From: Marinomonas polaris DSM 16579
GTDB lineage: Bacteria > Pseudomonadota > Gammaproteobacteria > Pseudomonadales > Marinomonadaceae
Reading direction: 5' to 3'
NCBI RefSeq assembly: GCF_900129155.1
Contig: NZ_FQVF01000003.1
Span: 1 to 62,646 of the forward strand
DNA: 62,646 nucleotides
The notes below the pieces were generated by a model. The model was not told the DNA's origin, did not search any database, and saw nothing but the letters and a program-made list of their open reading frames with translations. Each line of letters opens with the position of its first letter. Positions within the stretch are counted from its first letter, which is position 1. The position numbers and the translations under genes were made by a program. Positions 49,217-58,210 of the stretch are shown here, in pieces.

Positions 49217-50218
49217 CTACCTTCTCTTAATCACTGGAAGATAGCCTTGTATACGCTCAGGCAATCGTTGTACAAATACAGACCGAACCGCATGCCAATA
49301 AATAGATAGCAACAACAAAGATGCCCCCATCACAATACCAGTAATCGCAAAGCTATAACCAACACCGCCGTAATTTTCAATTAGACTCGTCAAAGCGTAA
49401 ATCACATACATCAATGACGACACCATGAAAGCGCGACGATCAATAGAGATAGATACCATCGTCATCAATAAATACAGAAGCACAATCAGCAACATATTAC
49501 TCAAACTTTCATTACCATCTAGCACCCCAAGGCTTGAAAAAATAGGATGGATAATCAAAGGTGCAGACAACAAATGCAACCAAAAAGCCACATCAGATTT
49601 GCGTGTTGTACGGCTTGTATCGCCAGCATCCCAATACATAGCTAAAACAAACGCCACACAACCGCATAAAAACAAGGTCACCATGACAAACCCTGCACTG
49701 TCAGGAAAAATACTCAGCACTGTAGAGCCCAATAAAGCCAGCCCAGTCCCTGTCCCAACAGCAACCGTAATAGGCACATTAAAACGGCGCCAATGAAAGT
49801 AAGCAGCCAGAGTTGAAAAAGCCGTAGCGAAAATCACCGCGTAACTAGATTGAATACCAAATAAAGACACCGTAAAAGCAAACACTCCACCAACAAATGC
49901 CAGCAATAACACAATCGCTGGCAAAGCCATTTTCCGGCGCAGTACAAATACTTCTGCTAGCCCCCAAGATAAGGCAGCAAACACCAAATAGCCTAAGCTT
50001 TCATTAATCGACATCAACACCCAAAGCGATGAAAACAACAGCAAAGCACAAGCAATCACAATAAAAATATCGTTAAAACCACCTACCAAACGAAAGTTCT
50101 CTTCATCTACTGCCGAGGAGCCATTTGAGGACGATACAAGCTGGCGAAACTCCTCTACCGACGTAGCAGAAAAGACACCATTCTTGACCGCTAAATTTAA
50201 ATCTTCGTCTGTGTACAT
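49217..50218 (-). CDS. Polytopic membrane protein of unknown function
   Basis: The protein has about 333 residues. A soluble N-terminal part of about 45 residues (YTDEDLNLAVKNGVFS) is followed by about ten hydrophobic segments. It resembles DUF2157/DUF4401-type membrane proteins, whose N-terminal segment has the same look; the family call is tentative. The start at ATG 50218 follows aagga. It is upstream of the LEA lipoprotein gene in a likely operon. Confidence 0.6.
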   Translation of the reverse strand: MYTDEDLNLAVKNGVFSATSVEEFRQLVSSSNGSSAVDEENFRLVGGFNDIFIVIACALLLFSSLWVLMSINESLGYLVFAALSWGLAEVFVLRRKMALPAIVLLLAFVGGVFAFTVSLFGIQSSYAVIFATAFSTLAAYFHWRRFNVPITVAVGTGTGLALLGSTVLSIFPDSAGFVMVTLFLCGCVAFVLAMYWDAGDTSRTTRKSDVAFWLHLLSAPLIIHPIFSSLGVLDGNESLSNMLLIVLLYLLMTMVSISIDRRAFMVSSLMYVIYALTSLIENYGGVGYSFAITGIVMGASLLLLSIYWHAVRSVFVQRLPERIQGYLPVIKRR

Positions 50219-50244
50219 AACCATCCTTAACAATACAATTTGTG

Positions 50245-50598
50245 TTACACGCTAAACTTACTGCGAAAGGCAAAATAAACTGCGCCAACTAAACATAACC
50301 CAGCCCATAGGTAATCCAGTTTTAAAGGCTCTTTTAAGTAATAAACCGAAAATGGTACAAAGACCATCAAGGTTATCACTTCCTGCATAATTTTTAACTG
50401 CCCAACATTCAGTGCAGTGTAGCCAATACGATTAGCAGGCACCTGCAACAAATACTCAAATAGGGCAATGCCCCAGCTGATCAAAGCAGCAATGATCCAA
50501 GGCTTATTATTCAACTCTTTTAAATGAGCATACCAAGCAAACGTCATGAAAATGTTGCTACAAATTAATAAAGAAACACTCAAGGCAATAGGATTCAT
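50245..50598 (-). CDS. DMT-superfamily (DUF486) small membrane protein
   Basis: The protein has 117 residues and four membrane segments. It begins MNPIALSVSLLICSN and contains FMTFAWYAHLKE and LFEYLLQVPANRIGY, matching the DUF486 family. An upstream in-frame start at 50733 would add 45 residues of poor family fit, so the start at 50598 is preferred. Confidence 0.85.
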   Translation of the reverse strand: MNPIALSVSLLICSNIFMTFAWYAHLKELNNKPWIIAALISWGIALFEYLLQVPANRIGYTALNVGQLKIMQEVITLMVFVPFSVYYLKEPLKLDYLWAGLCLVGAVYFAFRSKFSV

Positions 50599-50736
50599 AT
50601 ACTTTCCAGAGAATACAAATAGGTGGCTAATAAACAGTACTTTTACAAATAAACTACGGAACATCAGCAGAACAAAAATACTTGCGAACATTACCAAATA
50701 GAACCCAATTTCTAAATCAAAATTAAGCTCCACATC

Positions 50737-50766
50737 CGAAAAAAAAGGAACGTCAAAACGTTCCTT
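50737..50766 (-). terminator. Terminator of the small lipoprotein gene (minus strand)
   Basis: On the minus strand the stem aaggaacg/cgttcctt with a 6-base loop is followed by eight T residues. It ends transcription of the small gene at 50790-50939 before the DUF486 gene. Confidence 0.88.
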
Positions 50767-50789
50767 CTATGACAATAATTTTATCACTC

Positions 50790-50939
50790 TCATGGGTGCA
50801 TAGCAGGAGCGCCGCCATACCCTGGTCCACCGACATATCTAGGACCAGGCGGTCCAGGAGGCGCCATAACACAAGCTGTCATCGTCACCACAACAATACC
50901 AACCGATAGAAATCGAAACATTTGCTTGATGATTTTCAT
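50790..50939 (-). CDS. Small Gly/Pro-rich lipoprotein (49 residues)
   Basis: This was found by reading the minus strand. An ATG (50937-50939) opens a 49-codon frame: a hydrophobic signal peptide ending in VTMTAC (lipobox-like), then a Pro/Gly-rich tail with APPGPPGPRYVGGPGYGG. The stop is at 50790-50792, and a strong terminator lies just downstream. Signal peptide, Cys and terminator together make it a convincing small gene. I do not recognise the family. Confidence 0.75.
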   Translation of the reverse strand: MKIIKQMFRFLSVGIVVVTMTACVMAPPGPPGPRYVGGPGYGGAPAMHP

Positions 50940-51265
50940 AATAAACCCCATTGATGAAAAATCATCATAGAAACTTGCTTGGCGTTACACAAACCATCAA
51001 ACAACATTATACAAAAGTATTCTTAATTCCCCCTTAAAAGCCTCAAAAAACTGACAAAATGAGCACCAAAGCATAAGTCATATTGAACTAAGTAACTTTC
51101 TTAGCACTATTGAATAAAGTATCCCTTTACTTGCTCCACAATAAGAACATACTCAGTTTGCTACGTAACAAATTTCACGGCGTCTATTACAACCGTGCGC
51201 AGCAACAGCCCTTAAGTTGGTGAGAACCGACTGAGGTTATACAGTGATGACTAATGGTGAATATC
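50940..51265. other. Intergenic region with possible structured leader
   Basis: No gene was seen in these 326 bases. Near its right end a stem agttgg/ccgact (51215-51220, 51227-51232, one G-U pair) lies about 35 bases before the 38-residue ORF. Confidence 0.35.
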
Positions 51266-51382
51266 ATGAGCAAGGGTCAAAACAGTAAAAAAGAGACAAA
51301 AAAGAAACCGCTTTTAACGGCAAAAGAAAAGAAAGCAGCGAAGGTGACCAAAAAATCTCCGACCAATGTATTAGGTAATTAA
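51266..51382 (+). CDS. Small Lys-rich protein (38 residues)
   Basis: An ATG at 51266 preceded by ggtga opens 38 codons: MSKGQNSKKETKKKPLL, then TAKEKKAAKVTKKS. Fourteen of 38 residues are Lys. Similar short Lys-rich MSKGQ-type proteins occur in other gammaproteobacteria by my recollection. A hairpin and then a strong terminator follow the stop. The function is unknown. Confidence 0.65.
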   Translation: MSKGQNSKKETKKKPLLTAKEKKAAKVTKKSPTNVLGN

Positions 51383-51394
51383 TCCCTCCAGCTA

Positions 51395-51417
51395 GCCACC
51401 ATATTGTCATGGTGGCG
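51395..51417 (+). other. Hairpin after the small Lys-rich gene
   Basis: gccaccat/atggtggc pairs over 8 bp with a 6-base loop, followed by gttaaattc, so the T-run is weak. A full terminator follows 20 bases later. Confidence 0.55.
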
Positions 51418-51434
51418 TTAAATTCGAGTCATCT

Positions 51435-51462
51435 AAGCCCTAATTTGATTAGGGCTTTTTTA
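51435..51462. terminator. Terminator between the small gene and rluF
   Basis: The stem aagccctaat/attagggctt with a short loop is followed by ttttta. It lies between convergent genes, and the minus strand also has an A/T-rich tail. Confidence 0.88.
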
Positions 51463-51493
51463 TTAAAACCACCGTTGTAACGCAAATCAATTA

Positions 51494-52543
51494 CTATGGG
51501 CGCGAAGACTTCTGCGAGCCTCTACCAACTGACGGACGCTTACCATTTGTAGCCGGCTTGCCATTACTTTTTGGTGATCCACCCGGTTTACCGGTTGGTC
51601 GTTTACCGGCACCGTTGCCTGCAGGCTTTTTACTATCACCAAAAGGACGTCTGTCTTTGCCCTTAGAACCTGCTGGTTTTCTAGCGTCATCTTTAGGGTA
51701 TTTGGTATTCCCTTTTGCTGTGCTCATTGGTTTTGACGACAAGTTTGATTTTGAAGAGCCGTCAGTACGAGTATTCTTTCGCGGCGCATTGCGAGACTTC
51801 TTCGCTGGCGCACTGGCTTCTGAAGACGAATCTTCAATCGATTTCAGCAACACAGACAATTCTTTGGGCGTTAAATCTCGCCACTCCCCCACTGGAATGC
51901 CTTTTAGACTGACGTTCATAATCCGTGTTCGTTCAAGCTTCATAACTTCATAGCCAAAATGCTCACACATTCGGCGAATTTGACGATTCAAACCTTGCAC
52001 TAACGTGATGTTAAACACGTTAGCAGCAACCTTAGTAACAGGACATTTCTTTGTCATCGTTCCCAAGATAGGCACACCACCGGCCAAACCAGCAATAAAA
52101 TCATCAGTGATTGGCTTATTTACCGTCACCAAATATTCTTTCTCGTGATTATTGCCAGCACGCAATACTTTATTAACAAGGTCGCCATTGTTGGTCAAAA
52201 AAATCAAACCTTGGGAATCTTTGTCCAAACGACCAATTGGGAAAATACGAACTCCATGGCTAACAAAATCAACAATATTATTTTTTTCAGAACTTTCCGT
52301 GGTACTCACAATACCAACGGGCTTATTCAGCACAATAAAAACAAAGTCATCCGCATCCTGCGGCTCAATGATCTGCCCATTAACTCGCACCGTATCACCG
52401 GCAACAACTTGATCGCCCACCGAAGCACGCTTGCCATTGATGAACACATTACCTTGTTCAATAAAGCGGTCAGCGTCTCTTCGAGAGCAGATACCGCTTT
52501 CGCTGATGTATTTATTTAAACGAGTAGATGAAGCGTTAAACAT
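51494..52543 (-). CDS. rluF: 23S rRNA pseudouridine(2604) synthase RluF
   Basis: The protein has 349 residues. An N-terminal S4 domain (about 8-55; [15 protein letters not shown]) is followed by the RsuA-type synthase domain with [15 protein letters not shown] near 107-121 and [17 protein letters not shown] near 190. The sequence is very close to E. coli RluF through about residue 245. The last 100 residues are a low-complexity basic tail (Lys, Arg, Pro, Gly, Ser) of the sort also found, shorter, in E. coli RluF, probably binding RNA. Confidence 0.95.
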   Translation of the reverse strand: MFNASSTRLNKYISESGICSRRDADRFIEQGNVFINGKRASVGDQVVAGDTVRVNGQIIEPQDADDFVFIVLNKPVGIVSTTESSEKNNIVDFVSHGVRIFPIGRLDKDSQGLIFLTNNGDLVNKVLRAGNNHEKEYLVTVNKPITDDFIAGLAGGVPILGTMTKKCPVTKVAANVFNITLVQGLNRQIRRMCEHFGYEVMKLERTRIMNVSLKGIPVGEWRDLTPKELSVLLKSIEDSSSEASAPAKKSRNAPRKNTRTDGSSKSNLSSKPMSTAKGNTKYPKDDARKPAGSKGKDRRPFGDSKKPAGNGAGKRPTGKPGGSPKSNGKPATNGKRPSVGRGSQKSSRP

Positions 52544-52788
52544 AAAGTGCCATTTTTACCTAATAAAAAGCCTTTCTTATTAAAAAAGAGCCTAAACTGA
52601 ATGAATCGTCAACAACGAGATGGCGCCCATTATATAGGAAACGCAGTGAGCATTTTAGGAGAGAAAGCCAGAAACCTAGAAATATATCCATAATCGTATA
52701 ACTGTTAAGAAAGTCTTAATCTTGCATCGCTAGAATTGATGAGCAAAAGCGGTGGCACCACCTCAATCGGTTATCTATGGAGATTCAA

Positions 52789-53274
52789 ATGCAAAACCAA
52801 GAGCGATCTTACAACACAGCGCAAATTTTACTGCACTGGGCCATTGCGGCTTTAATTATTTTTAACTACTTCGTCAGTGAAGGAATGGGACGCGCTTTTC
52901 GTCAACATCTAGACGACAGCAACACTGGTTATAACTTAGTTTCATCACTGCATGTATATGTCGGCTTGGGCATAATTGCTCTGGTTGTGATCCGCATTAT
53001 CGTTCGCTTCATGTCTAAAAAATCCAAAACAGACTCGAAGAGTTTACTCGACCGCGTCTCTCGTATCGTCCATGAATTCTTATATTTACTGATGTTTTTA
53101 GTGCCAGTATTTGGCGCAACAGCTTGGTACTTAGGCATTCATATCATGGGAGATGTACACGAAATAGCGATGAACATCATGATGACGTTAGTCTTGCTAC
53201 ACGCAGCTGCAGCATTGTTTCATCAATACGTATTGAAAGATGGAACACTACTAAAAATGTTTGGGCAGAAATAG
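52789..53274 (+). CDS. Cytochrome b561-family membrane protein
   Basis: The protein has 161 residues and four membrane segments. Candidate haem ligands are His in LLHWAIAA (segment 1), SLHVYVGL (segment 2), and LLHAAAALFHQYV (segment 4). It matches the CybB/YceJ-type di-haem cytochrome b561 family, which moves electrons from quinol. The start at ATG 52789 follows ggag. Confidence 0.9.
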   Translation: MQNQERSYNTAQILLHWAIAALIIFNYFVSEGMGRAFRQHLDDSNTGYNLVSSLHVYVGLGIIALVVIRIIVRFMSKKSKTDSKSLLDRVSRIVHEFLYLLMFLVPVFGATAWYLGIHIMGDVHEIAMNIMMTLVLLHAAAALFHQYVLKDGTLLKMFGQK

Positions 53275-53288
53275 CGACCAATAAATTG

Positions 53289-53648
53289 TTACTGATGCGT
53301 CTCTAGATAGTATCTCTCCTGTTCAAGAATACGATCTGTATTAAGAGACGCTATGCTCACTTCATGGGAGTGAGGCAGCATACCAATGGTTTGCAAATGC
53401 AGATAGCGCATTGCACAAACTCGTAAAAAAGACGTGAAATTATCTAAATCGTGACCAGCGTCCAAGGCTTCATGATTGAGCTTGGCGATCATTTGCGACA
53501 GAGACAACTTGTCGCGCTGAGCTATCTCTTCCAGCGTAAACCAAAAGAAACTTTCCAATCGAATACTGGTGACCATGCCATCAATACGCAAAGAACGAGT
53601 GACATTTTGCCATAGGCTAGGATCTGAATTCACAAAGAGCTTACACAT
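53289..53648 (-). CDS. Ribbon-helix-helix (RHH_4-type) protein
   Basis: The protein has 119 residues. The central VTSIRLESFFWFTLEEIAQRDKLSLSQMIAKLNHEA gives a ribbon-helix-helix fold of the RHH_4 type, followed by a conserved FTSFLRVCAMRYL segment. It is a likely DNA-binding protein or regulator, target unknown. It is convergent with the b561 gene. Confidence 0.8.
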   Translation of the reverse strand: MCKLFVNSDPSLWQNVTRSLRIDGMVTSIRLESFFWFTLEEIAQRDKLSLSQMIAKLNHEALDAGHDLDNFTSFLRVCAMRYLHLQTIGMLPHSHEVSIASLNTDRILEQERYYLETHQ

Positions 53649-53795
53649 TGTATTTTCCCTACTGAATGACGTTTTTTTATTATTGAAATGAATGGCTCAA
53701 TGCAAACAGTCTAGCCCAAGATACGGGGAAAAAGTCGGATGAGTTCATACTTTTACACTTACTAAACTCACCCGAACTCACTCAGTACATTTAAC

Positions 53796-54365
53796 TTAGC
53801 TTTCCAATAACACATAAAACTGAGCAAGCCACGCCGGATGCGCAGGCCACGCTGGCGCTGTTACTAGATTACCGTCAGTCACAGCTTGATCTACTGGAAT
53901 ATCCATAAACTCACCTTTCGCAAGCTCCACTTCAGGCTGACAAGCAGGATACGCAGAACATTTTCTGCCTTCCAACACACCTGCTGCCGCAAGCAACTGC
54001 GCGCCATGACAAACCGCCGCCACAGGTTTATTGGTATCAAAAAAGTGCTTCACCATCGCAACTACGGTTTTATTCAAACGAAGATACTCAGGTGCTCGAC
54101 CACCTGGAATCACCAAAGCGTCGTAATCTTCCACCTTGATATCGGCAAACGTCGCATTCAAAGCAAAACGGTGACCCGGCTTTTCTGTGTACGTTTGATC
54201 ACCCTCAAAATCATGAATCGCCGTCGCCACCGTATCGCCAGACTTCTTATCTGGACACACCGCATGCACCGTATGACCGACACTCATCAACGCCTGAAAC
54301 GGCACCATAGTTTCGTAGTCTTCCGTGAAATCACCCGTGATCATTAAGATCTTTTTATTAGACAT
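53796..54365 (-). CDS. DJ-1/PfpI-family protein
   Basis: The protein has 189 residues. The nucleophile elbow is [15 protein letters not shown] near 115-129 (Cys-His), with GDFTEDYE near 11-18 supplying the Glu partner and [10 protein letters not shown] near 87-96 the conserved loop. This gives the Cys/His/Glu set of PfpI-like glutamine amidotransferase-fold proteins, with proposed chaperone, protease or glyoxalase roles. A good ribosome site (aggaga) precedes the start. Confidence 0.9.
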   Translation of the reverse strand: MSNKKILMITGDFTEDYETMVPFQALMSVGHTVHAVCPDKKSGDTVATAIHDFEGDQTYTEKPGHRFALNATFADIKVEDYDALVIPGGRAPEYLRLNKTVVAMVKHFFDTNKPVAAVCHGAQLLAAAGVLEGRKCSAYPACQPEVELAKGEFMDIPVDQAVTDGNLVTAPAWPAHPAWLAQFYVLLES

Positions 54366-54481
54366 GACACTTTCTCCTGTTTTGGTTAAAACGTCCTATG
54401 TTGTAACAGCTAGAGAAAGGGAAAAGGTATTAAGGGGTTATTACATTGAGGTTTCGCCGCTGGCGATTTGGTTTTCTTTGA

Positions 54482-54960
54482 TTCCATTCAAACGCTTTGA
54501 ACTTCCGACCTTTATTCCGCTCTGCTGAGCGTGTAACTTTTGCCAAACGACGCAAAAGTTACCAAAAGGTCTGTTTAAGATCTTTAATGCCTGATTTTCT
54601 GCGTAGGAACATGATTGCTACCTACGCTCGTTATATCGTAAGGCATGGATTGTTTTTGATGTGACAAGGAAGGGTATTTTTAACTGACTCTGAAACTCCA
54701 TAAAGTCGCGCAACTTCGTCGCGTCGAACTGACTTCATAGTGGAACCCAAAAACGTAGGTCTGATGAGACGAGGAACGAGGCGTAATCTGACGCTGAAAG
54801 CGAAGCTTTCATTTTGTAAGTCGCACCTTTAGGCCGATGTGGAGCTTAAGCTTCTCTCAAACGCTCCATATTCGCAATGTATTGGTCAACTAATTCAGCT
54901 TTGTTGAACGGGGCTTAGTCCCTTCCCCTTTTGCCTTCCAAGGGTCAGGATGGGTTGTTC
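54482..54960 (+). repeat. Dispersed repeat, copy C
   Basis: It begins attccattcaaacgctttg and contains cgacctttattccgctctgctgagcg, gatctttaatgcct, gattgctacctacgctcgttat, ttgtttttgatg, ctgactctgaaactccata and gcgcaacttcgtcgcgtcgaactg, then the gacgaggaacgagg and gaagcgaagctttcattttgt blocks shared with copy B, and the agtcccttccccttttgcc block shared with copy A. It is the longest copy. The 728-base gap 54366-55093 holds no gene. Confidence 0.78.
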
Positions 54961-55020
54961 TTTAGATCTTCTGGGTATATTTGTTACCTATCAATGACTC
55001 TAAGATGCACACTAATTCAG

Positions 55021-55070
55021 CTCAGCTGAGTAGAATAAAGGTTGGAAGTTCAAAGCATTTGAATGGAAAT
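55021..55070 (-). repeat. Dispersed repeat, short inverted copy E
   Basis: Read on the minus strand, it begins ttccattcaaatgctttgaacttcc and continues with an acctttattctactcagctgag block, matching the first 45 or so bases of copy C. Copies C and E therefore form an element of about 590 bases with inverted ends. Confidence 0.7.
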
Positions 55071-55093
55071 TCCTTGCCACCCTAAAGAGTTTG

Positions 55094-55705
55094 CTACTTA
55101 CCAGCAGCCGCAAGAGCAACACCAAAGCCGATAAATGTTCCACCGCCAAGACGATTAACCATACGTCCACCTTTTTCAGAAGAAAGCCAGCCACGTGCTG
55201 ATTTTGCTAGATACGCATAGAGCAAATGAATGATGACAACGAGACTGCTGTAGGTAACGACTAGGAGCGTAAATTGCCCGACGTAATTCGAGGTGAAGTC
55301 GATAAATTGTGGGAATACTGACATAAAGAAGAACACCGCTTTTGGATTTGTCAGTTGAATTGTTAAGCCTTCAATAAACTGTCGTTTTTTGCTTCTTATA
55401 GCAGAACCATTACCTTCGATTTTTCTAGCAGGTGAACGCCATAATTTAATACCAAGATAAACAAGGTACGCAGCTCCTACAAATTTCATGATACTGAATG
55501 CAAGTGTCGATGTTGCCAGTAAAAGCCCTAAACTAGTGGCTGATATACCTGCAACAATAAATGTACCGCAGGAAATCCCGAGAATCCCACCAATAGCGCC
55601 AGACATACCATAGCGAATCGAGTTAGTAAGCGTCAAAATCACACCTGGGCCGGGGCTTAATACGGTTGCTATGGCAATGATTAAAAATAAAGCATAACTG
55701 TCCAT
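55094..55705 (-). CDS. LysE-family translocator
   Basis: The protein has 203 residues and six membrane segments, with the family opening LSPGPGVILTLTNSIRYG and TNPKAVFFFMSVFPQF. The start at ATG 55705 is used because the ATG at 55711 overlaps the ribosome site aaggag. It lies beside dispersed repeat copies C and E and just outside the cassette array; no attC-like site adjoins it. Confidence 0.88.
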   Translation of the reverse strand: MDSYALFLIIAIATVLSPGPGVILTLTNSIRYGMSGAIGGILGISCGTFIVAGISATSLGLLLATSTLAFSIMKFVGAAYLVYLGIKLWRSPARKIEGNGSAIRSKKRQFIEGLTIQLTNPKAVFFFMSVFPQFIDFTSNYVGQFTLLVVTYSSLVVIIHLLYAYLAKSARGWLSSEKGGRMVNRLGGGTFIGFGVALAAAGK

Positions 55706-56093
55706 CCACATCTCCTTCGTTACATTATCTTGTCGTAGTCTACTTAACTAATCATCCACACTTTACATCCTCTTATCTTCGAGAAAAACAAATATTAGGA
55801 ATACAAAACGCTAGAATAGAAATTTATCTCGGTTTCAGTTCCGCCAAAGCATCAGATAACTTTTTGGCTGTAACAATAAAGTTGACTTATAAGTAGGTAT
55901 AAATGAAGTAAAGCCGAGAAAGCTTTTTATCATCAACACTCATGGCCATAAACTCTGGCGAATTGGCTTCAAATGAAAAACGAATCTATTTTTCACCTGA
56001 AACCAATTTAATGATTACGTTTTTTTAGTCATTATAAAATGAGCATCACAAATCAATAATAGTGATCTTTGAAAATCAAACTTATCTGATAAG
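55706..56093. other. Intergenic region at the left edge of the cassette array
   Basis: No gene or clear attC was seen. A degraded minus-strand frame (about 55825-55990; RFSFEANSPEFMAMSVDDKK before a stop) could be a coding relic, but I cannot name it. Confidence 0.35.
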
Positions 56094-56873
56094 TTAACAC
56101 TCTGGTGAAAATATGTTCTTAATATATTGCGAGAACTCTCTTGGCTTCTCTTGCGGCATCATGTGACTTTCACCGAGTAATTCTATTCGTAGGCTACTCC
56201 CTAGCAACTCTGACGCTCTAACGGTTACCAACTTAAAAAGGTCACGGGTGTTCTCACCATAACCAAAAACAACAGGAACATTGATTGTTGACACAGTCTC
56301 AGCATTTATCAAAGGCTGCTCTTTTTGATTGAGCTGATAAGACAAAGTATATTTTTTAGCCAGCTGAAGAGCCTTCACCGACTCACTTTGACCATGAAAA
56401 TAGCCTTGCTCATTTCCTGAGCCATCAATCAAAGACTCCACCGCTTGCACAAGGTTACCACTTGAGAAATGCTCAAACACAGGACCAAACATCTTGTTAG
56501 CATCCAGCTGCCATGCCCCCAATTCTGGTTCTTGCAAACATCCGGGATAACCAAGCTCATAGAGAAAAACCTTAGCAACAAACAAGTCGTGCTTTACTAG
56601 AGCATTCAACACCACATCTGCTCCATACGACCAGCCAACTATATTGACGGCTTTCTCCTTGGAAAGCTGATTAACCAACTCGGCTAAATCATCAGCGTGA
56701 GTATTTAAACCAAAACCTTCTACATCACCTTCATCGAAACAACGTAACGTAATAGACACCACTTCAAAATCAGCAGCTAAATACGCCAAGTGATCATTCC
56801 ACATAGAGCTATCAGTCAATGCTCCATGAACCAATACAAGGTAATCTCCGTTACCCTCTCTTTTGTATTTCAT
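56094..56873 (-). CDS. Cassette: alpha/beta hydrolase
   Basis: The protein has 259 residues. LVHGALTDSSMW is the oxyanion loop, VGWSYGADVVL the nucleophile elbow (Gly-Trp-Ser-Tyr-Gly), and LLGESHMMPQEKP the His region. The start at ATG 56873 is chosen over a TTG 6 bases upstream. It is the leftmost cassette gene. The substrate is unknown. Confidence 0.82.
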   Translation of the reverse strand: MKYKREGNGDYLVLVHGALTDSSMWNDHLAYLAADFEVVSITLRCFDEGDVEGFGLNTHADDLAELVNQLSKEKAVNIVGWSYGADVVLNALVKHDLFVAKVFLYELGYPGCLQEPELGAWQLDANKMFGPVFEHFSSGNLVQAVESLIDGSGNEQGYFHGQSESVKALQLAKKYTLSYQLNQKEQPLINAETVSTINVPVVFGYGENTRDLFKLVTVRASELLGSSLRIELLGESHMMPQEKPREFSQYIKNIFSPEC

Positions 56874-56891
56874 TATCAAATCTCGTTAAAT

Positions 56892-57018
56892 TATTAATGC
56901 CAGCTTAAGTGGCTGGCAACCTACTATCAAGAGCTTCCTCTTAGCACAGTAACCGCAAAAGCCAAATCCAACTAAAACTGCCAAACGTTAAGAATCCGTC
57001 TTAAAGCGCTTGTTATCC
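56892..57018 (-). repeat. attC site 7 (VCR-like/degenerate)
   Basis: On the minus strand it opens ggataacaagcgctttaag and ends gccagccacttaagctggcattaata. The R'' core is ggataac; the final GTTRRRY core reads attaata, one base off. It is about 127 bases long. Confidence 0.7.
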
Positions 57019-57027
57019 GTAGATTGT

Positions 57028-57339
57028 TTAACCAAGTACAGGTCGAAAAAAACTACGCTCATAACTGATAATGCAGTCCACTTTATCAGCAAATTCGAAA
57101 GCTTTAATACACTCAGCGTCATTCAGAGACTTAGTGCGATAATCCTCGTAAGCAGACAAACTTTCAAATGTAAAAAGAGCCAAAGCGATATTATTTGCGC
57201 CTTCAGATGGTAGAAAATAGCCATTGTGTTGGCCACCAAATTTCTCAACGAGAGGAATCCACATTTTCGCGTATTCTTCGAACTCCCTAACCTTCTTGGG
57301 ATCTATCACATACCTGACATAGCAAGTAATCATAAACAT
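57028..57339 (-). CDS. Cassette: NIPSNAP-family protein
   Basis: The protein has 103 residues. It begins with MITCYVRYVIDPKKVREFEEYA and has FGGQHNGYFLPSEG and IALALFTFESLSAYEDYR, the NIPSNAP ferredoxin-like fold. The role in bacteria is unknown. The start at 57339 is chosen from three close options because aagga lies 4 bases upstream. Confidence 0.8.
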   Translation of the reverse strand: MFMITCYVRYVIDPKKVREFEEYAKMWIPLVEKFGGQHNGYFLPSEGANNIALALFTFESLSAYEDYRTKSLNDAECIKAFEFADKVDCIISYERSFFRPVLG

Positions 57340-57360
57340 CAATTCCTTCTAATTGCTTGA

Positions 57361-57432
57361 TTTTGTGGGTTAGGCATGGCACCTAGAACAGGGGCGCAAC
57401 GTAGGTTTGTCCCTTACTACTGATTGTTATGT
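57361..57432 (-). repeat. Degenerate attC site 6
   Basis: Only the opening core acataac (plus 57426-57432) is clear; a matching 3' core was not found. Length and boundaries are guesses. It lies between the unknown cassette gene and the NIPSNAP gene. Confidence 0.4.
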
Positions 57433-57463
57433 GGTGCGCGCGGAAATATCAACATCTCGCCAA

Positions 57464-58036
57464 CTATATTTTCCAAATCCTGACGCTGAAGTGATCGTCT
57501 GGATACTCGCGTTTAACATGAATACTCGATATTTCTACACCAAACAGAGCTTTCTTTAGATTGACGTTCACTTCGTCACTTTCATATTCGGGAATTACAA
57601 GAATCATGTATTTTTCAATATCTTGATCCGGTATGCCTTTCAAACGCACAACATCCTTTAGCAAAGATCCTTCTTTAGGATTCACGGAGTCTAGATGAGA
57701 CTGCGTGACGATGGTCTTGTCACTCTTTATGAATTCAGAAAGGTTATTTTTTCCCGCTATATTTTTATTCAGAAAGGAAGTTGCGATTATCTTTATTTCC
57801 CCAACCATGGTTTGAGGTGACGAATTACTTCTTGGTCTAAACCCATGCAAGTCAAGAGCTTTACCTCTGGGACCAATCTTGTATGAATTTACCATAAAAT
57901 TTTTGTCTTCAGATTGGCGAAACATCTCTCCCTGGAGCCAACCTTCTCTGCATCCTTCTGCGTACATTACCGCACCTATTTGCGATGCATTTCGATCAAA
58001 AAATTCGCAAAATACATTCATCCACTCGGTTAACAT
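57464..58036 (-). CDS. Cassette: protein of unknown function (190 residues)
   Basis: I do not recognise it. It has a helical N-terminus (LTEWMNVFCEFFDRNASQIG) and later beta-rich segments (ALDLHGFRPRS, VGEIKIIATSFLNK, KYMILVIPEYESDEVNV). It is soluble, with no signal peptide. The ribosome site gaggag precedes the ATG by 6 bases. An acidic, mixed-composition protein of this size is typical of cassette genes. Confidence 0.7.
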   Translation of the reverse strand: MLTEWMNVFCEFFDRNASQIGAVMYAEGCREGWLQGEMFRQSEDKNFMVNSYKIGPRGKALDLHGFRPRSNSSPQTMVGEIKIIATSFLNKNIAGKNNLSEFIKSDKTIVTQSHLDSVNPKEGSLLKDVVRLKGIPDQDIEKYMILVIPEYESDEVNVNLKKALFGVEISSIHVKREYPDDHFSVRIWKI

Positions 58037-58104
58037 GTAGTCTCCTCAAAACTAGCCGTCATATATTTCAATGTTGAACGCACTGACCCGAGACTCACCC
58101 GATC

Positions 58105-58210
58105 CCTTAACACCCGCATAAAGGCGATAACACATAGGCTCAAATTAGGAATGGATTAACGCAGCTCATGTATTAGCACCCCAGCGAGCGATTTAATACG
58201 TTTGTTATAT
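58105..58210 (-). repeat. attC site 5 (divergent)
   Basis: On the minus strand it opens with the core atataac (58204-58210), runs into aaacgtattaaatcgctcgc, and ends near tgcgggtgttaagg (core gttaagg, 58105-58111). Arms are only partly complementary. The stop of the VOC gene (58205-58207) lies inside it. Confidence 0.5.

Noticed and set aside
51558..51953. Plus-strand frame inside rluF
   Set aside because: It is the complement of the low-complexity basic rluF tail.
54325..54528. Plus-strand reading frame across the DJ-1 gene start and dispersed repeat C
   Set aside because: It has no ribosome site and its 3' part (FKRFELPTFIPLC) is just the translated start of the dispersed repeat.
55825..55990. 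Minus-strand coding relic
   Set aside because: The frame is short and interrupted and matches no family I can name, so it is mentioned only within the intergenic entry.
55706..56093. An attC site after the leftmost cassette gene
   Set aside because: No VCR-like arms or paired core sites; only gttaaca at 56093-56099 resembles a core by chance.
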